This document shows positions 45,752 through 55,042 of a stretch of DNA of 64,000 bases, in pieces (positions within the stretch are counted from its first letter, which is position 1; every line of letters starts with the position of its first letter). Below the pieces are notes generated by a model, which worked only from the letters and a program-made list of their open reading frames with translations, had not been told where the DNA came from and ran no database searches. The position numbers were made by a program, and so were the translations under genes. Source of the DNA: Rhodanobacteraceae bacterium (GTDB taxonomy: Bacteria > Pseudomonadota > Gammaproteobacteria > Xanthomonadales > Rhodanobacteraceae). Location of the stretch: assembly GCA_009996615.1 (NCBI GenBank), contig JAACZU010000010.1, positions 1 through 64,000 of the forward strand. The letters are read 5' to 3'.

Positions 45752-48549
45752 GCCGAGACGGTCTTGCGCGTGCCTCGTGCGCGCTTGGGTTTCGCCGCCG
45801 GCAGCAGCGAAGTCAGCGCCTGGTAGCGCTCGAACAGGAACGCGACGCGCTCGGCGTCGCTGCCGAGCTTGGGCGCCTTGCGGCCGGCGGCTTTCTCGGC
45901 GGCGACGTATGCGGCGTCGACAGCGCGATCGAGCGCCTGATGCGCCTTCACCAGTGCCGGTGGCATGGTCAGCGGGTCGTACAGGTCGGCCAGCGTCGCG
46001 TCGGGGAACTGCGCGCGCGCGTCGAGCACGCCCTGCGCGGCGGCTTCGATCTTTTGCTTGACGGCGTTGGCGGCCGTTGCGTCCGGCAATTCGGGCCAAG
46101 GGAAGTTGTTGTAGACGATGCCGGCGGAGTAGCGGTAGCGGCTTTCCAAACGACCGCATACGGAACGGACCCAGGCCATGTGCATGGTCGATGTCATCAC
46201 GCCGAAATGATGCAGGGTGGCATCCGGCACAAGCATGTTGCTGTCGCCGCAAATCACATCAGGCCCCACAAACCCAAGCGGGATGTAGGCGCGATTCTCG
46301 GAACTATGGCGGGGAACAAGGATGTAGCTGCCACCCGGCTGCCGAATCTCACCGAACAGCGTCGGATATGCGGCCAGTTCGCGCGTTGTGGCCCGGCTGC
46401 TGGACTGGCGCAATGCTTTGACGGCCATGACGCGCCCGGTCACCAGCGGCAGCGACTTCAGGGTGGACGGCGCGATGTCTTGTAGCCAAAGGCACCACCG
46501 CGGTGTGCCGTTGATGAACTCTTCGGCGCCGACGAACGGCAGAATCCATGGCGCGGCAGCGGGCTCCTTGTCCAGCAAGGTCCGCTTTTCGTCGTCGCTG
46601 AGCAGCAGGTGTCCGCCATCATTGGGCATCGAGCCGAACACGATGGGCGGCACGGCACAAATTGCTTCGCGCCGATTGGGCAACGTCACATCAGCTGCAT
46701 CAACCAGATAACCATTGATATTGGCCGCGACCCGTTCGTGGGGGTCGGCCTTTGGATGGTCGTAGTCGAACAAGCGCTTCGGTTTGGGATCGTCCGCGCC
46801 GAAGCCGATGATCACGCAATGCACCGCCGCCTTGCCTCGGGCTTCGTTGCTCCAAGTGAACGTGCGATGCGCGAAGTGGATGTGCATGGTGCAGCGGTAC
46901 ATCTCCGCCCACAACACGCCAACCTGCTCGCCTTGCGTGATCGAGCTTGTCGACACGAATGCGCAGCGGATGGACGTGTTCCTTGCGAACTTCGCTGCTC
47001 GGAGATACCAGGCCGTGACGAAATCGAGCACGCCAGCACCTTTCACACCGTCAAAGACGGCGGCCATATCGGCTTTCTGCGTGTCGTCTTGATGCTGTTT
47101 GCCGATGAACGGCGGATTGCCGAGGATGTAGTCGACGTCCCCCCCCCCGCAAACATCGTGCCAATCCATTCGCAGCGCATTGCCATGCACGATCGTCGGC
47201 GACTTCACCAGCGGCAGGCGGGCGAAGTATTCGCCGAACTGTTCGGCCACGCGCAGGTTCATCTGGTGGTCCATCAGCCACAGCGCGACCTGGGCGATCT
47301 GCGCCGGGAACTCCTCGATCTCGATGCCGAAGAACTGGTCCACGTCCACCGCGACATGCTCGGCGACGCGGGTCAGCACCGAGCCCTGCACATCGAACTG
47401 GCGCTTCAGCACTTCCAGTTCCAGCAGGCGCAGCTCGCGGTAGGCGATGACGAGGAAGTTGCCGCAGCCGCAGGCCGGATCGAGGAAGCGCAGGTTCGAC
47501 AGTTTGACGTGGAAGCTCTTGAGCTTGGCCGCCTGGTGGCCGATGCGCTCCAGCTCGGCCGTAAGCTCGTCGAGGAACAGCGGCCCGATCAGCTTGAGGA
47601 TGTTCTTTTCGCTGGTGTAGTGAGCGCCGAGGTTGCGCCGCGCCTTCGCATCCATCACGGACTGGAACATCGAACCGAAGATGGCCGGACTGATGCGGCT
47701 CCAGTCCAGCGCGGCGGCGTCCAGCAGTAGGGCGCGCATCTTCGCGTCGAACGCGGCCAGCGGCAGCGGCTCGGCGAACAGCTTGCCATTGACGTAGGGG
47801 AGCTCGGCGAGCTGCGCGTCCAGCGTCTTCTGGCGGCGTTCGGGCGGCGTGTCCAGGGTCTGGAACAGTTGCGCCAGCCACAGGCCGAGGTCGCTGCCGT
47901 CCTCGCGCGTGCGCTGGGAGATGAGTTCGTGGAAGGCGGCACGCGGGAAGATGCCCGTGTCCTCGGCGAACAGGCAGAACAGCAGGCGCACCAGCAGCAC
48001 TTCCAGCGCGTGGCCGTCGTAGCCGGATGCCTTGAGCGCGTCGTGCAGGCGGCCCATGCGTTCGGCCGCCTTCATGTTGACCGGGTCTTCGTCCTTGAAG
48101 CTGCGCGCCTGGTAGCCGGCGATGAAGCCGAATCGGCGCACGTGCCGGTGCAGGTCCTTTAGTGCGAATTCGACGTGCGCTTCGTCGTCTTCCAGGTCGT
48201 ACAGGCGGAAGCGGGCGAAGTCGGATACCAGCAGGTACTTGGGCAGCTCGGCGTCGGTCAGGCCGTGGAAGTAGTCGCGCGCCTGCGCGTGGGCGCGGTC
48301 GAGGTCCTTGCCGCGCGACTTGTGCTCGACCAGCAGTACGCCCTTCCACAGCAAATCGATGTAGCCGTCCTTGCCATCGATCTTCTTCACCCGCTTTTCG
48401 AATGTGGCGGTGCGGCGACGGCTGACGCCGAAGATGTCGAAGAAGCCGTCCCAGAAGGACTTGGCCTCGGCGTCCTCCGAGGCTTCGTCCGCCCATTCGC
48501 GCGAGAAGCGCAGCGCGCGGTCCTTGATCTCGTTCCAGCTCAGCGGCAT
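45748..48549 (-). CDS. MmeI-like type IIL restriction-modification enzyme
   Basis: 933 residues. N-terminal PD-(D/E)xK nuclease: D65 in GYIDLLWKG and E75-H-K77 in LLVEHKS. A helical linker follows, then an N6-adenine methylase: motif I FLDPACGCGNFL (about 353-364), motif IV NPPF (about 478), and a C-terminal target-recognition region. A single chain would methylate and cut. Start 48549 has GGGAGG six bases upstream. A run of ten G on the coding strand (47139-47148) just before the NPPF motif could slip and switch the gene off. Lies between cpdB and gltX, probably acquired. Confidence 0.88.
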   Translation of the reverse strand: MPLSWNEIKDRALRFSREWADEASEDAEAKSFWDGFFDIFGVSRRRTATFEKRVKKIDGKDGYIDLLWKGVLLVEHKSRGKDLDRAHAQARDYFHGLTDAELPKYLLVSDFARFRLYDLEDDEAHVEFALKDLHRHVRRFGFIAGYQARSFKDEDPVNMKAAERMGRLHDALKASGYDGHALEVLLVRLLFCLFAEDTGIFPRAAFHELISQRTREDGSDLGLWLAQLFQTLDTPPERRQKTLDAQLAELPYVNGKLFAEPLPLAAFDAKMRALLLDAAALDWSRISPAIFGSMFQSVMDAKARRNLGAHYTSEKNILKLIGPLFLDELTAELERIGHQAAKLKSFHVKLSNLRFLDPACGCGNFLVIAYRELRLLELEVLKRQFDVQGSVLTRVAEHVAVDVDQFFGIEIEEFPAQIAQVALWLMDHQMNLRVAEQFGEYFARLPLVKSPTIVHGNALRMDWHDVCGGGDVDYILGNPPFIGKQHQDDTQKADMAAVFDGVKGAGVLDFVTAWYLRAAKFARNTSIRCAFVSTSSITQGEQVGVLWAEMYRCTMHIHFAHRTFTWSNEARGKAAVHCVIIGFGADDPKPKRLFDYDHPKADPHERVAANINGYLVDAADVTLPNRREAICAVPPIVFGSMPNDGGHLLLSDDEKRTLLDKEPAAAPWILPFVGAEEFINGTPRWCLWLQDIAPSTLKSLPLVTGRVMAVKALRQSSSRATTRELAAYPTLFGEIRQPGGSYILVPRHSSENRAYIPLGFVGPDVICGDSNMLVPDATLHHFGVMTSTMHMAWVRSVCGRLESRYRYSAGIVYNNFPWPELPDATAANAVKQKIEAAAQGVLDARAQFPDATLADLYDPLTMPPALVKAHQALDRAVDAAYVAAEKAAGRKAPKLGSDAERVAFLFERYQALTSLLPAAKPKRARGTRKTVSA
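47139..47148 (-). repeat. Ten-G homopolymer in restriction-modification gene
   Basis: Ten C on the plus strand, ten G in the gene's coding strand, encoding Gly-Gly-Gly and the first base of Asp. Such tracts are classic sites of slipped-strand mispairing. Confidence 0.9.
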
Positions 48550-48664
48550 CGGCATCCTCCCCATTCCCGGCCATCGATGGTAGCTGCCCGCATGGCGGGC
48601 GGCGATACGCCGGGAGAGTCCGGTAAACTTGCCGCCCGTTTCCCGCCTTGTTCCCAACCGAACG

Positions 48665-50065
48665 ATGACCGTCCGTACCCGCTTCGCCCCCAGTCCCACC
48701 GGCTACCTGCACATCGGCGGTGCGCGCACCGCGCTGTACTGCTGGCTGGAGGCGCGCCATCGCGGCGGCGAGTTCATCCTGCGCATCGAGGACACCGACC
48801 GCGAGCGCTCGACCCAGGAAGCCGTGCAGGCGATCCTCGACGGCATGGCCTGGCTCGGCCTCAGCCATGACGAGGGGCCGTACTACCAGACGCTGCGCAT
48901 GGACCGCTACAAGGCTGTGGCCGAGGACCTCCTGCGCGCGGGCAAGGCGTACTACGCCTACGAGAGCAAGGACGAGATCGAGGCGATGCGCGCCGAGGCG
49001 ATGGCCAAGGGCCTGAAGCCGCGCTACGACGGCCGCGCGCGCGACCTGAACCTGCCGTACCGCGACGATCCGAACCGCGTGCTGCGCTTCAAGAACCCGA
49101 CCTCCGGCAGCGTCGTGTTCGAGGACAAGGTCAAGGGCCGCATCGAGTGGAGCAACGAGGAGCTCGACGACCTCGTGTTGATCCGCTCGGACGGTTTTCC
49201 GACCTACAACTTCGCGGTCGTCGTCGACGACATCGACATGCGCATCACCGACGTGATCCGCGGCGACGACCACGTCAACAACACGCCGCGCCAGGTCAAC
49301 ATCTACCACGCGCTCGGCGCGAGCGTGCCGAGCTTTGCGCACCTGCCGATGATCCTCGGACCGGACGGGCAGAAGCTCAGCAAGCGCCACGGCGCGGTCA
49401 GCGTGATGCAGTACCGCGACGACGGCTTCCTGCCGCACGCGCTGCTGAACTACCTGGTGCGCCTGGGCTGGTCGCATGGCGACCAGGAGATCTTCTCGAT
49501 CGAGCAGATGATCGAGCTGTTCGACGCGAACGACGTCAACAAGTCGGCCTCGCGCTTCGACCTCGAGAAGCTGTCGTGGCTGAACCAGCAATACCTGAAG
49601 AACGACGATCCGCTCGAGATCGCGCCGCACTTCGAGTGGCACCTGCGCGCGGCCGGCATCGATCCGGAGCACGGCCCCGATCCGGTCGACGTGATCGTCG
49701 CGCTGCGCGATCGCGCCAGGACGCTGAAGGAGATGGCCGAGAAGGCGCGCGTCTGGTACGCGCCGCTGGAAAGCTACGACGAGCAGGCCGTCGCCAAGCA
49801 CCTGAAGACGCCGACCGCGCGCGCGGCGCTGGAGGCTGCGCATGCGCAGTTCGCCGGGCTGGCCGAGTGGAAGGTCGAGGCGATCCACGGCGCGATCGAG
49901 GCCGCCGCGGCGGCGATCGGCGAAGGCATGGGCAAGGTCGCGCAGCCGCTGCGCGTCGCGCTGACCGGCACCCAGGTGTCGCCGTCGATCGACCACACCG
50001 TGTTCCTCGCCGGCCGCGACGAGGCGCTCAAGCGCATCGAGGCCGCGCTGACGCGCGTCGGCTGA
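48665..50065 (+). CDS. gltX: Glutamyl-tRNA synthetase
   Basis: 466 residues. Class I motifs: HIGH-type [11 protein letters not shown] (about 13-23) and KMSKS-type KLSKRHG (about 237-243); [15 protein letters not shown] active-site region. Charges tRNA-Glu. ATG 48665 is the family start. Confidence 0.97.
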   Translation: MTVRTRFAPSPTGYLHIGGARTALYCWLEARHRGGEFILRIEDTDRERSTQEAVQAILDGMAWLGLSHDEGPYYQTLRMDRYKAVAEDLLRAGKAYYAYESKDEIEAMRAEAMAKGLKPRYDGRARDLNLPYRDDPNRVLRFKNPTSGSVVFEDKVKGRIEWSNEELDDLVLIRSDGFPTYNFAVVVDDIDMRITDVIRGDDHVNNTPRQVNIYHALGASVPSFAHLPMILGPDGQKLSKRHGAVSVMQYRDDGFLPHALLNYLVRLGWSHGDQEIFSIEQMIELFDANDVNKSASRFDLEKLSWLNQQYLKNDDPLEIAPHFEWHLRAAGIDPEHGPDPVDVIVALRDRARTLKEMAEKARVWYAPLESYDEQAVAKHLKTPTARAALEAAHAQFAGLAEWKVEAIHGAIEAAAAAIGEGMGKVAQPLRVALTGTQVSPSIDHTVFLAGRDEALKRIEAALTRVG

Positions 50066-50073
50066 GGCCGCCG

Positions 50074-50472
50074 ATGGCGCTCAAATGCAGCCTCGCCGCG
50101 CTCGCGCAGCTGGATCAGACCGATCCGGACGCGGTGCAGGCGCTGCTGCAGACCTGCGTCGCCACGCTGCTCGATCCGCGCCTTTGGGCGTGGGCGCTGT
50201 ACCTCACGCTCGGCTGTGCGCTGGTCGGCGCGCTGATCGGCTATGCCAAGGGACGCTGGCTGGCCGGTCTGGTCTGGGGCGCGGCGCTCGGCCCGATCGG
50301 CTGGCTGGTCGTCGCGCTGCAGAAGTCGAACCTGCCCGAGTGTCCCGAGTGCAGCCGGCACAACCTGCCGCATGCCAAGGTCTGCCGCCATTGCGGCGTG
50401 AACCTGCGCGCGGCGGCGCTGCAGTCGGCGCGGGGACAGCTCAAGCGCCACGAGCGCTCGCGCGGCTGGTAG
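50074..50472 (+). CDS. Small membrane protein with zinc ribbon
   Basis: 132 residues. Two hydrophobic segments (ALYLTLGCALVGALIGYAKG; LAGLVWGAALGPIGWLVVAL) then CPECSRHNLPHAKVCRHCGV, a CxxC...CxxC ribbon. Starts eight bases after gltX. Family of ribbon-tailed small membrane proteins with no known role. Confidence 0.7.
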   Translation: MALKCSLAALAQLDQTDPDAVQALLQTCVATLLDPRLWAWALYLTLGCALVGALIGYAKGRWLAGLVWGAALGPIGWLVVALQKSNLPECPECSRHNLPHAKVCRHCGVNLRAAALQSARGQLKRHERSRGW

Positions 50473-50490
50473 CGAGCGCGCCCGTTGGAG

Positions 50491-50565
50491 CCGGCCGCGC
50501 GCTGCGCGCGCGTCCAGCCTACACGGCTCGCTTGCGTAGGCTGGGCGCGCGCAGCGCGACCGGCG
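50491..50565. repeat. Dispersed GC-rich repeat, copy 2
   Basis: CCGGCC...GCGCGTCCAGCCTA, then its inverse TAGGCTGGGCGCGCGCAGCG and CGACCGGCG; same family as 12769-12830. Confidence 0.75.
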
Positions 50566-50668
50566 CTTTCGTGCCGAGGCCACGCCGCCGATGCTTCGGG
50601 CTATAGTTGCCCCAACGCCTGCGTGCTTGTCGCCGCGGATCCGCGCCCCCATCTCAGCCAAGGCAACG

Positions 50669-51196
50669 ATGGCGCTCGTCGCCGTTACGACCCGCATGAC
50701 GCATCCCGCCAGCCAGCACAGCCACCACGATCACCGCCACGACGCGGACGCGTTCGTCGGCGCGGTCGCGAGCGCCTGCGAGCTGCGCGGGCTGCGCCTT
50801 ACACCGCTGCGCCTGCGCGTGCTCGAGCTGATCGCGGCGGAGCCGAAGCCGGTCAAGGCCTACGAATTGCTCGACCGGCTCAAGGACGAGCACAGCGGCG
50901 CGGCGCCGCCGACCGTCTATCGCGCGCTCGATTTCCTGCTCGAGCACCGCTTCATACACAAGCTCGAATCGATCAACGCGTTCGTCGGCTGCCATCATCC
51001 GAACGAGGCGCACCAGGTGCCGTTCCTGATCTGCGACGTCTGCGCGAATGCGGTCGAGGTCTGCGACGAGCGCGTGTCGAAGCTGCTCAACGAGCAGGCG
51101 CGCGAGCGCGGCTTCCGTCCGCGCGCGCAGACGCTGGAAGTGCACGGCGTGTGCGCGCACTGCCGCGACCTCGCCAAAGCGACCGCCGACGCCTGA
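50669..51196 (+). CDS. zur: Zinc uptake regulator Zur (Fur family)
   Basis: 175 residues from ATG 50669 (AAGG upstream); ATG 50696 is an alternative. His-rich start (HSHHDHRHD), winged helix (KPVKAYELLDRLKDEH; PPTVYRALDFLLEHRFIH), zinc sites CHHPNEAHQ, CDVCANAVEVC and HGVCAHC. Zur rather than Fur is favoured by ALDFLLEHRFIHKLES and by zinc genes nearby at 55-58.7 kb. Represses zinc uptake when zinc-loaded. Confidence 0.88.
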   Translation: MALVAVTTRMTHPASQHSHHDHRHDADAFVGAVASACELRGLRLTPLRLRVLELIAAEPKPVKAYELLDRLKDEHSGAAPPTVYRALDFLLEHRFIHKLESINAFVGCHHPNEAHQVPFLICDVCANAVEVCDERVSKLLNEQARERGFRPRAQTLEVHGVCAHCRDLAKATADA

Positions 51197-51208
51197 GAAC
51201 AGCAACCT

Positions 51209-51280
51209 GTGGGAGCGCCGGCAGGCGCGATGCTTGTGCTCCTGCCCGAAGCAGGGCATCGCGGCTTTCGCTGCTCCCAC
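51209..51280. repeat. REP-like inverted pair
   Basis: GTGGGAGCGCCGGCAGGCGC at the left and GCATCGCGGCTTTCGCTGC, CTCCCAC at the right form a dyad with a central GCTCCTGCCCGAAGCAGGGC hairpin. Follows zur. Confidence 0.85.
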
Positions 51281-51373
51281 CACGCGTCGCCGAAGGCTCT
51301 CGCATTTTGAGTCGTCGCGCGCACGGCGCCCGTCCCGCCGGCGGGCACGCTTTCCCGGTCACGGCGGCGCGCG

Positions 51374-52723
51374 ATGCAGCCGGCGCTCGAGTTCCCACGC
51401 GGATTCCTCTGGGGCGCGGCGACCTCCGCCTACCAGATCGAAGGCTCGCCGCTGGCCGACGGCGCCGGGCCAGGCATCTGGCATCGCTTCACGCACACGC
51501 CCGGCACGATCGCCGATGGCGCGACCGGCGACGTCGCTTGCGACCACTACCGGCGCTGGCGCGACGACGTCGCGCTGATGCGCGCACTCGGCCTGCGCGC
51601 CTACCGCTTCTCGATCGCCTGGCCGCGTGTGCTGCCGGACGGGCGCGGGCGCGTCAATCCGCGCGGGCTGGATTTCTACGAACGCCTCGTCGACGCGCTG
51701 CTCGAACACGGCATCGAACCGCTCGCGACGCTGTACCACTGGGACCTGCCGGCCGCGCTCGACGACCGCGGCGGCTGGCTGAACCCGGACAGCACGGACT
51801 GGTTCGCCGACTACGCGCGCATCGTCTATCGCCGCCTCGACGACCGCGTGCGCCGCTGGCTGACCGTCAATGAGCCGGCAGTCGTCGCCGACGGTGGCTA
51901 TCTGCGCGGCACGATGGCGCCGGGGCACCGCAACCGTTTCGAGGCACCGATCGCCGCGCACCACCTGTTGCTCGCGCACGGCGCGGCGGTGCAGGCCTAC
52001 CGCGCCGAGGGGCACCACGCGATTGGCATCGCGCTGAATCTCGAACCGCAGCACCCGGCCTCGGACGATGCGGCCGACCACGCTGCCGCGCGGCGCGCCG
52101 ATGCCTGGACCAACCGCCTCGGCCTCGATCCGGTCCTGCTCGGCCGCTACCCGGACGAACTGCGCACGCTCTTCGGCGCGGCCTGGCCGCACGGGCCGGA
52201 CGACGACCTCGCTAGGATCCGCCAGCCACTCGACTTCATCGGCTGCAACTACTACACGCGCCGCGTCGTGCGCCACGACGAAGGCGCCGGGTTGCTGCAG
52301 GCGGCGCCGGTGCCGCAGGGCGCGCCATGCAGCGCCCTCGGCTGGGAGGTTTTTCCGCACGGACTGGTCGAGGTGCTCGGCTGGCTGCGCGACCAATATG
52401 GCAATCCGCCCGTCCACATCACCGAGAACGGCATGGCGTTGCACGAACCGGCCGCGTTGGCTGGCGACGAACTGGAGGACGCGCCGCGGATGACGTACTT
52501 GAGGGCACACCTGCGCGCGCTGCAGGCGGCGATCGGGCGGGGCTGCGACGTGCGCGGCTATTGCGCCTGGTCGCTGCTCGACAACTTCGAATGGGCGGCC
52601 GGCTATGCGCCGCGCTTCGGCCTCGTCCACGTCGACTACGCCACGCAGCGGCGCACGCCGAAGGCGAGCGCGCGCCTGTATGCTCGGATCATCGCGACGA
52701 ACGGGCGCGCGCTGGCGGAGTAG
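51374..52723 (+). CDS. Beta-glucosidase, glycoside hydrolase family 1
   Basis: 449 residues. FPRGFLWGAATSAYQIEG start; acid/base Glu167 in TVNEP; nucleophile Glu351 in ITENG; WSLLDNFEWAAGY C-terminal motif. Cytosolic, no signal peptide. Releases glucose from beta-glucosides. First of a glucose-use cluster with glk and pgl. Confidence 0.95.
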   Translation: MQPALEFPRGFLWGAATSAYQIEGSPLADGAGPGIWHRFTHTPGTIADGATGDVACDHYRRWRDDVALMRALGLRAYRFSIAWPRVLPDGRGRVNPRGLDFYERLVDALLEHGIEPLATLYHWDLPAALDDRGGWLNPDSTDWFADYARIVYRRLDDRVRRWLTVNEPAVVADGGYLRGTMAPGHRNRFEAPIAAHHLLLAHGAAVQAYRAEGHHAIGIALNLEPQHPASDDAADHAAARRADAWTNRLGLDPVLLGRYPDELRTLFGAAWPHGPDDDLARIRQPLDFIGCNYYTRRVVRHDEGAGLLQAAPVPQGAPCSALGWEVFPHGLVEVLGWLRDQYGNPPVHITENGMALHEPAALAGDELEDAPRMTYLRAHLRALQAAIGRGCDVRGYCAWSLLDNFEWAAGYAPRFGLVHVDYATQRRTPKASARLYARIIATNGRALAE

Positions 52724-52769
52724 GGCATATGCGACGGCAGGGCATCGACTTCGACGAACGGTGCGACGC

Positions 52770-53792
52770 ATGAGCGCGAGCGCACCCGTCCTGGTCGCCG
52801 ACGTCGGCGGCACCCACGTGCGCTTTGCGTTGGCCGATCCGGCCGCCGCGCAGCCGCTGCTGGCTGACAGCATCCGTCGCTACCGCGTCAGCGACTTCCC
52901 GACCTGCACCGACGCCGGGCTGGCCTACCTCGGTGAGACCGGCGCGCGCGCCACGCGCGGCGTGTTCGCACTGGCCGGGCCGGTCGAGGGCGACGTCGTG
53001 CAGATCACCAACCATCCGTGGACGATCCGCCGCGCGCGCCTGCGCGCGGAACTGGCGCTGGCGTCGGTGCGCTTCGTCAACGACTTCGCCGCGATCAGCC
53101 TCGGCATCGGGCTGCTCGGGCGCGACGACGTGCAGGCGATCGGGCCGGCCGGGCTGCCGCGGGTCGGGAGCGCGCCGACGCAGGCCTTCGCCGTGCTCGG
53201 TCCCGGCACCGGCCTCGGCGCCGGCGCGTTCGTGCTCCGCGACGGCCATGCGCTCGCGCTCGAAAGCGAGGGCGGCCATACCGCGTTCGCGCCGCGCACC
53301 GACGAGGAGATCGCGATCCTGCGCCAGCTCGGCGCGCGCTTCGGCCGCGTCTCGAACGAGCGCCTGCTCAGCGGCGGCGGGCTGGTCAACCTGCACCAGG
53401 CGCTGGCTGCGATCCATGGCCGTCGCGAGGAGGCGCTGCGCCCGGAGGACATCACGCAGGCGGCCGCGGACGGAGAGCCGGCCTGCGTGCGCACGCTGGA
53501 GGTGTTCTGCGAGCTGCTCGGCGCGTTCGCCGGCGATTGCGTGCTCGCGTGGGGCGGCTGGGATGGCGTGTTCCTCGCCGGCGGCCTGATGGCACCGCTG
53601 CTGCCGTGGCTGCAGCACGGCGGTTTCCGCCGCCGCTTCGAGGACAAGGGCCGTATGCAGGCGCGCTTGGCCGAGGTGCCGAGCGCCGCGATCCGGCACC
53701 CGTACGCCGGCCTGCTCGGCGCGGCCGCGTTCGCGGTCATCGACAGCGGCCGTTCGCTGATCCGCGCGGTCGACACGCCGGAGCGGAGCTGA
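52770..53792 (+). CDS. glk: Glucokinase
   Basis: 340 residues. VLVADVGGTHVRFALAD phosphate motif, FVNDFAAISLG substrate loop, LGPGTGLGAG and ESEGGHTAFAP (metal/substrate) match bacterial Glk. Phosphorylates free glucose. Starts 46 bases after the glucosidase and three bases before pgl. Confidence 0.95.
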   Translation: MSASAPVLVADVGGTHVRFALADPAAAQPLLADSIRRYRVSDFPTCTDAGLAYLGETGARATRGVFALAGPVEGDVVQITNHPWTIRRARLRAELALASVRFVNDFAAISLGIGLLGRDDVQAIGPAGLPRVGSAPTQAFAVLGPGTGLGAGAFVLRDGHALALESEGGHTAFAPRTDEEIAILRQLGARFGRVSNERLLSGGGLVNLHQALAAIHGRREEALRPEDITQAAADGEPACVRTLEVFCELLGAFAGDCVLAWGGWDGVFLAGGLMAPLLPWLQHGGFRRRFEDKGRMQARLAEVPSAAIRHPYAGLLGAAAFAVIDSGRSLIRAVDTPERS

Positions 53793-53795
53793 GCC

Positions 53796-54551
53796 GTGGC
53801 GATGCCTTGCGCCGACCGCCGTGCGCGCATCGTCTGGCAGGCGCTGCCCGATCCGCAGCGCTGGATCGAGGCGGCCGTCGCCGCGATCCGCGGCGCGCTC
53901 GAAGCCGAACTCGCCACGCACGCAACGACCTGGCTGCTGCTGTCCGGCGGCAGCACGCCGGCGCCGGTCTACCGTGCGCTGGCCGAACAGGCGCTGCCAT
54001 GGGCGCGCGTGGTGGTGTCGCTGGTCGACGAGCGCGACGTGCCGCCGGAGGCCGAGGGCAGCAACGCGCGCCTGCTCGGCGAGACGCTGCGGCATGCCAA
54101 CGCCGCAGCGGCGCGCTTCGTGCCGCTGCGCGCGCCGGGCCACACGCTCGATGCAGCGGTCGCCGCGCGCAATGCGCAGTGGCCATTCGCGTCGAGTGAG
54201 GTTGGCTACGCGCAGCCAACGTTCGCGCTGGCCGTGCTCGGCATGGGCGAGGACGGCCACACCGCCTCGCTGTTTGCGGGCGCGGCGAACCTCGATGCGG
54301 CGCTGGCCTCGCGCCAGCCGTATGCCGCGATCGACGCGCACGGCTGCGCCGGCGCCGGCGCGTGGCCGCGGCGGATCAGCCTGACCCCGATCGGCTTGGC
54401 GCAGGCACGCCGACGCCTGCTGCTGCTGCGCGGTGCGGACAAGCGCGCGGCGTTCGAGCGAGCGCTCGCCGACGGGGATGCGCGCGCGCTGCCGATCCGC
54501 CTTGCGATCGACCTCGACGGGCCGCCGCTGCAGGTGTGTTGGTGTGAGTAA
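53796..54551 (+). CDS. pgl: 6-phosphogluconolactonase
   Basis: 251 residues. TTWLLLSGGSTPAPVYRALA, SLVDERDVPP and GMGEDGHTASLFAGA are diagnostic. Second step of the pentose phosphate/Entner-Doudoroff route. Start GTG 53796 or ATG 53802. zwf is not in the window downstream. Confidence 0.93.
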   Translation: MAMPCADRRARIVWQALPDPQRWIEAAVAAIRGALEAELATHATTWLLLSGGSTPAPVYRALAEQALPWARVVVSLVDERDVPPEAEGSNARLLGETLRHANAAAARFVPLRAPGHTLDAAVAARNAQWPFASSEVGYAQPTFALAVLGMGEDGHTASLFAGAANLDAALASRQPYAAIDAHGCAGAGAWPRRISLTPIGLAQARRRLLLLRGADKRAAFERALADGDARALPIRLAIDLDGPPLQVCWCE

Positions 54552-55042
54552 GTCCGGGGGTGGGGACTGGGTCGTGTGACGCCGTTGTCGCGGCGGACGG
54601 TCCCGCGTGCGCTTCGCTTGCCGGGGCTACCATGCCGAGCGGAAACGAGAGCATCGCGCCTTCCGGCGCTCCCACAGGGCCAGCGAAGTCCGGCTTTTGG
54701 TGGGAGCGGCGGAAGCCGCGATGCTGTTGCCTCTCGCTGTCGAAGTGCGATCGTGGCGGACGGCCTGCAAAAGGCACGATGCCGGGCAGACGAGAGCATC
54801 GTGCCTTCCGGCGCTCCCGCAGGGCCAGCGAAGTTCGGCTTTTGGTGGGAGCGGCGGAAGCCGCGATGCTGTTGCCTCTCGCTGTCGAAGTGCGATCGTG
54901 GCGGACGGCCTGCAAAAGGCACGATGCCGGGCAGACGAGAGCATCGCGCCTTCCGGCGCTCCCACAGGTACGGCGAAGTCCGTAGGGTGGGACGCAGCCG
55001 CGCAGCGGCGAGTCCCACCGTGGGCGTCAGGCGGACATCGGA
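54552..55042. other. Repeat-filled intergenic region
   Basis: 491 bases with no credible gene; open frames here are made of repeats. Holds the 145-bp tandem repeat (54647-54975) and a GGTGGGACGCAGCCGCGCAG-type repeat at 54985-55020. Confidence 0.75.
54647..54975. repeat. 145-bp tandem repeat (2.3 units) built of REP-like pairs
   Basis: Units start at 54647, 54792 and 54937, all with GAGAGCATCG. The first two differ at only a few positions. Each has an inverted pair: GCATCGCGCCTTCCGGCGCT and GTGGGAGCGGCGGAAGCCGC. The third unit is cut after about 39 bases. Confidence 0.93.

Noticed and set aside
54647-54975. CRISPR array
   Set aside because: The 145-base units are almost wholly identical, with no short repeat/unique spacer pattern and no cas genes.
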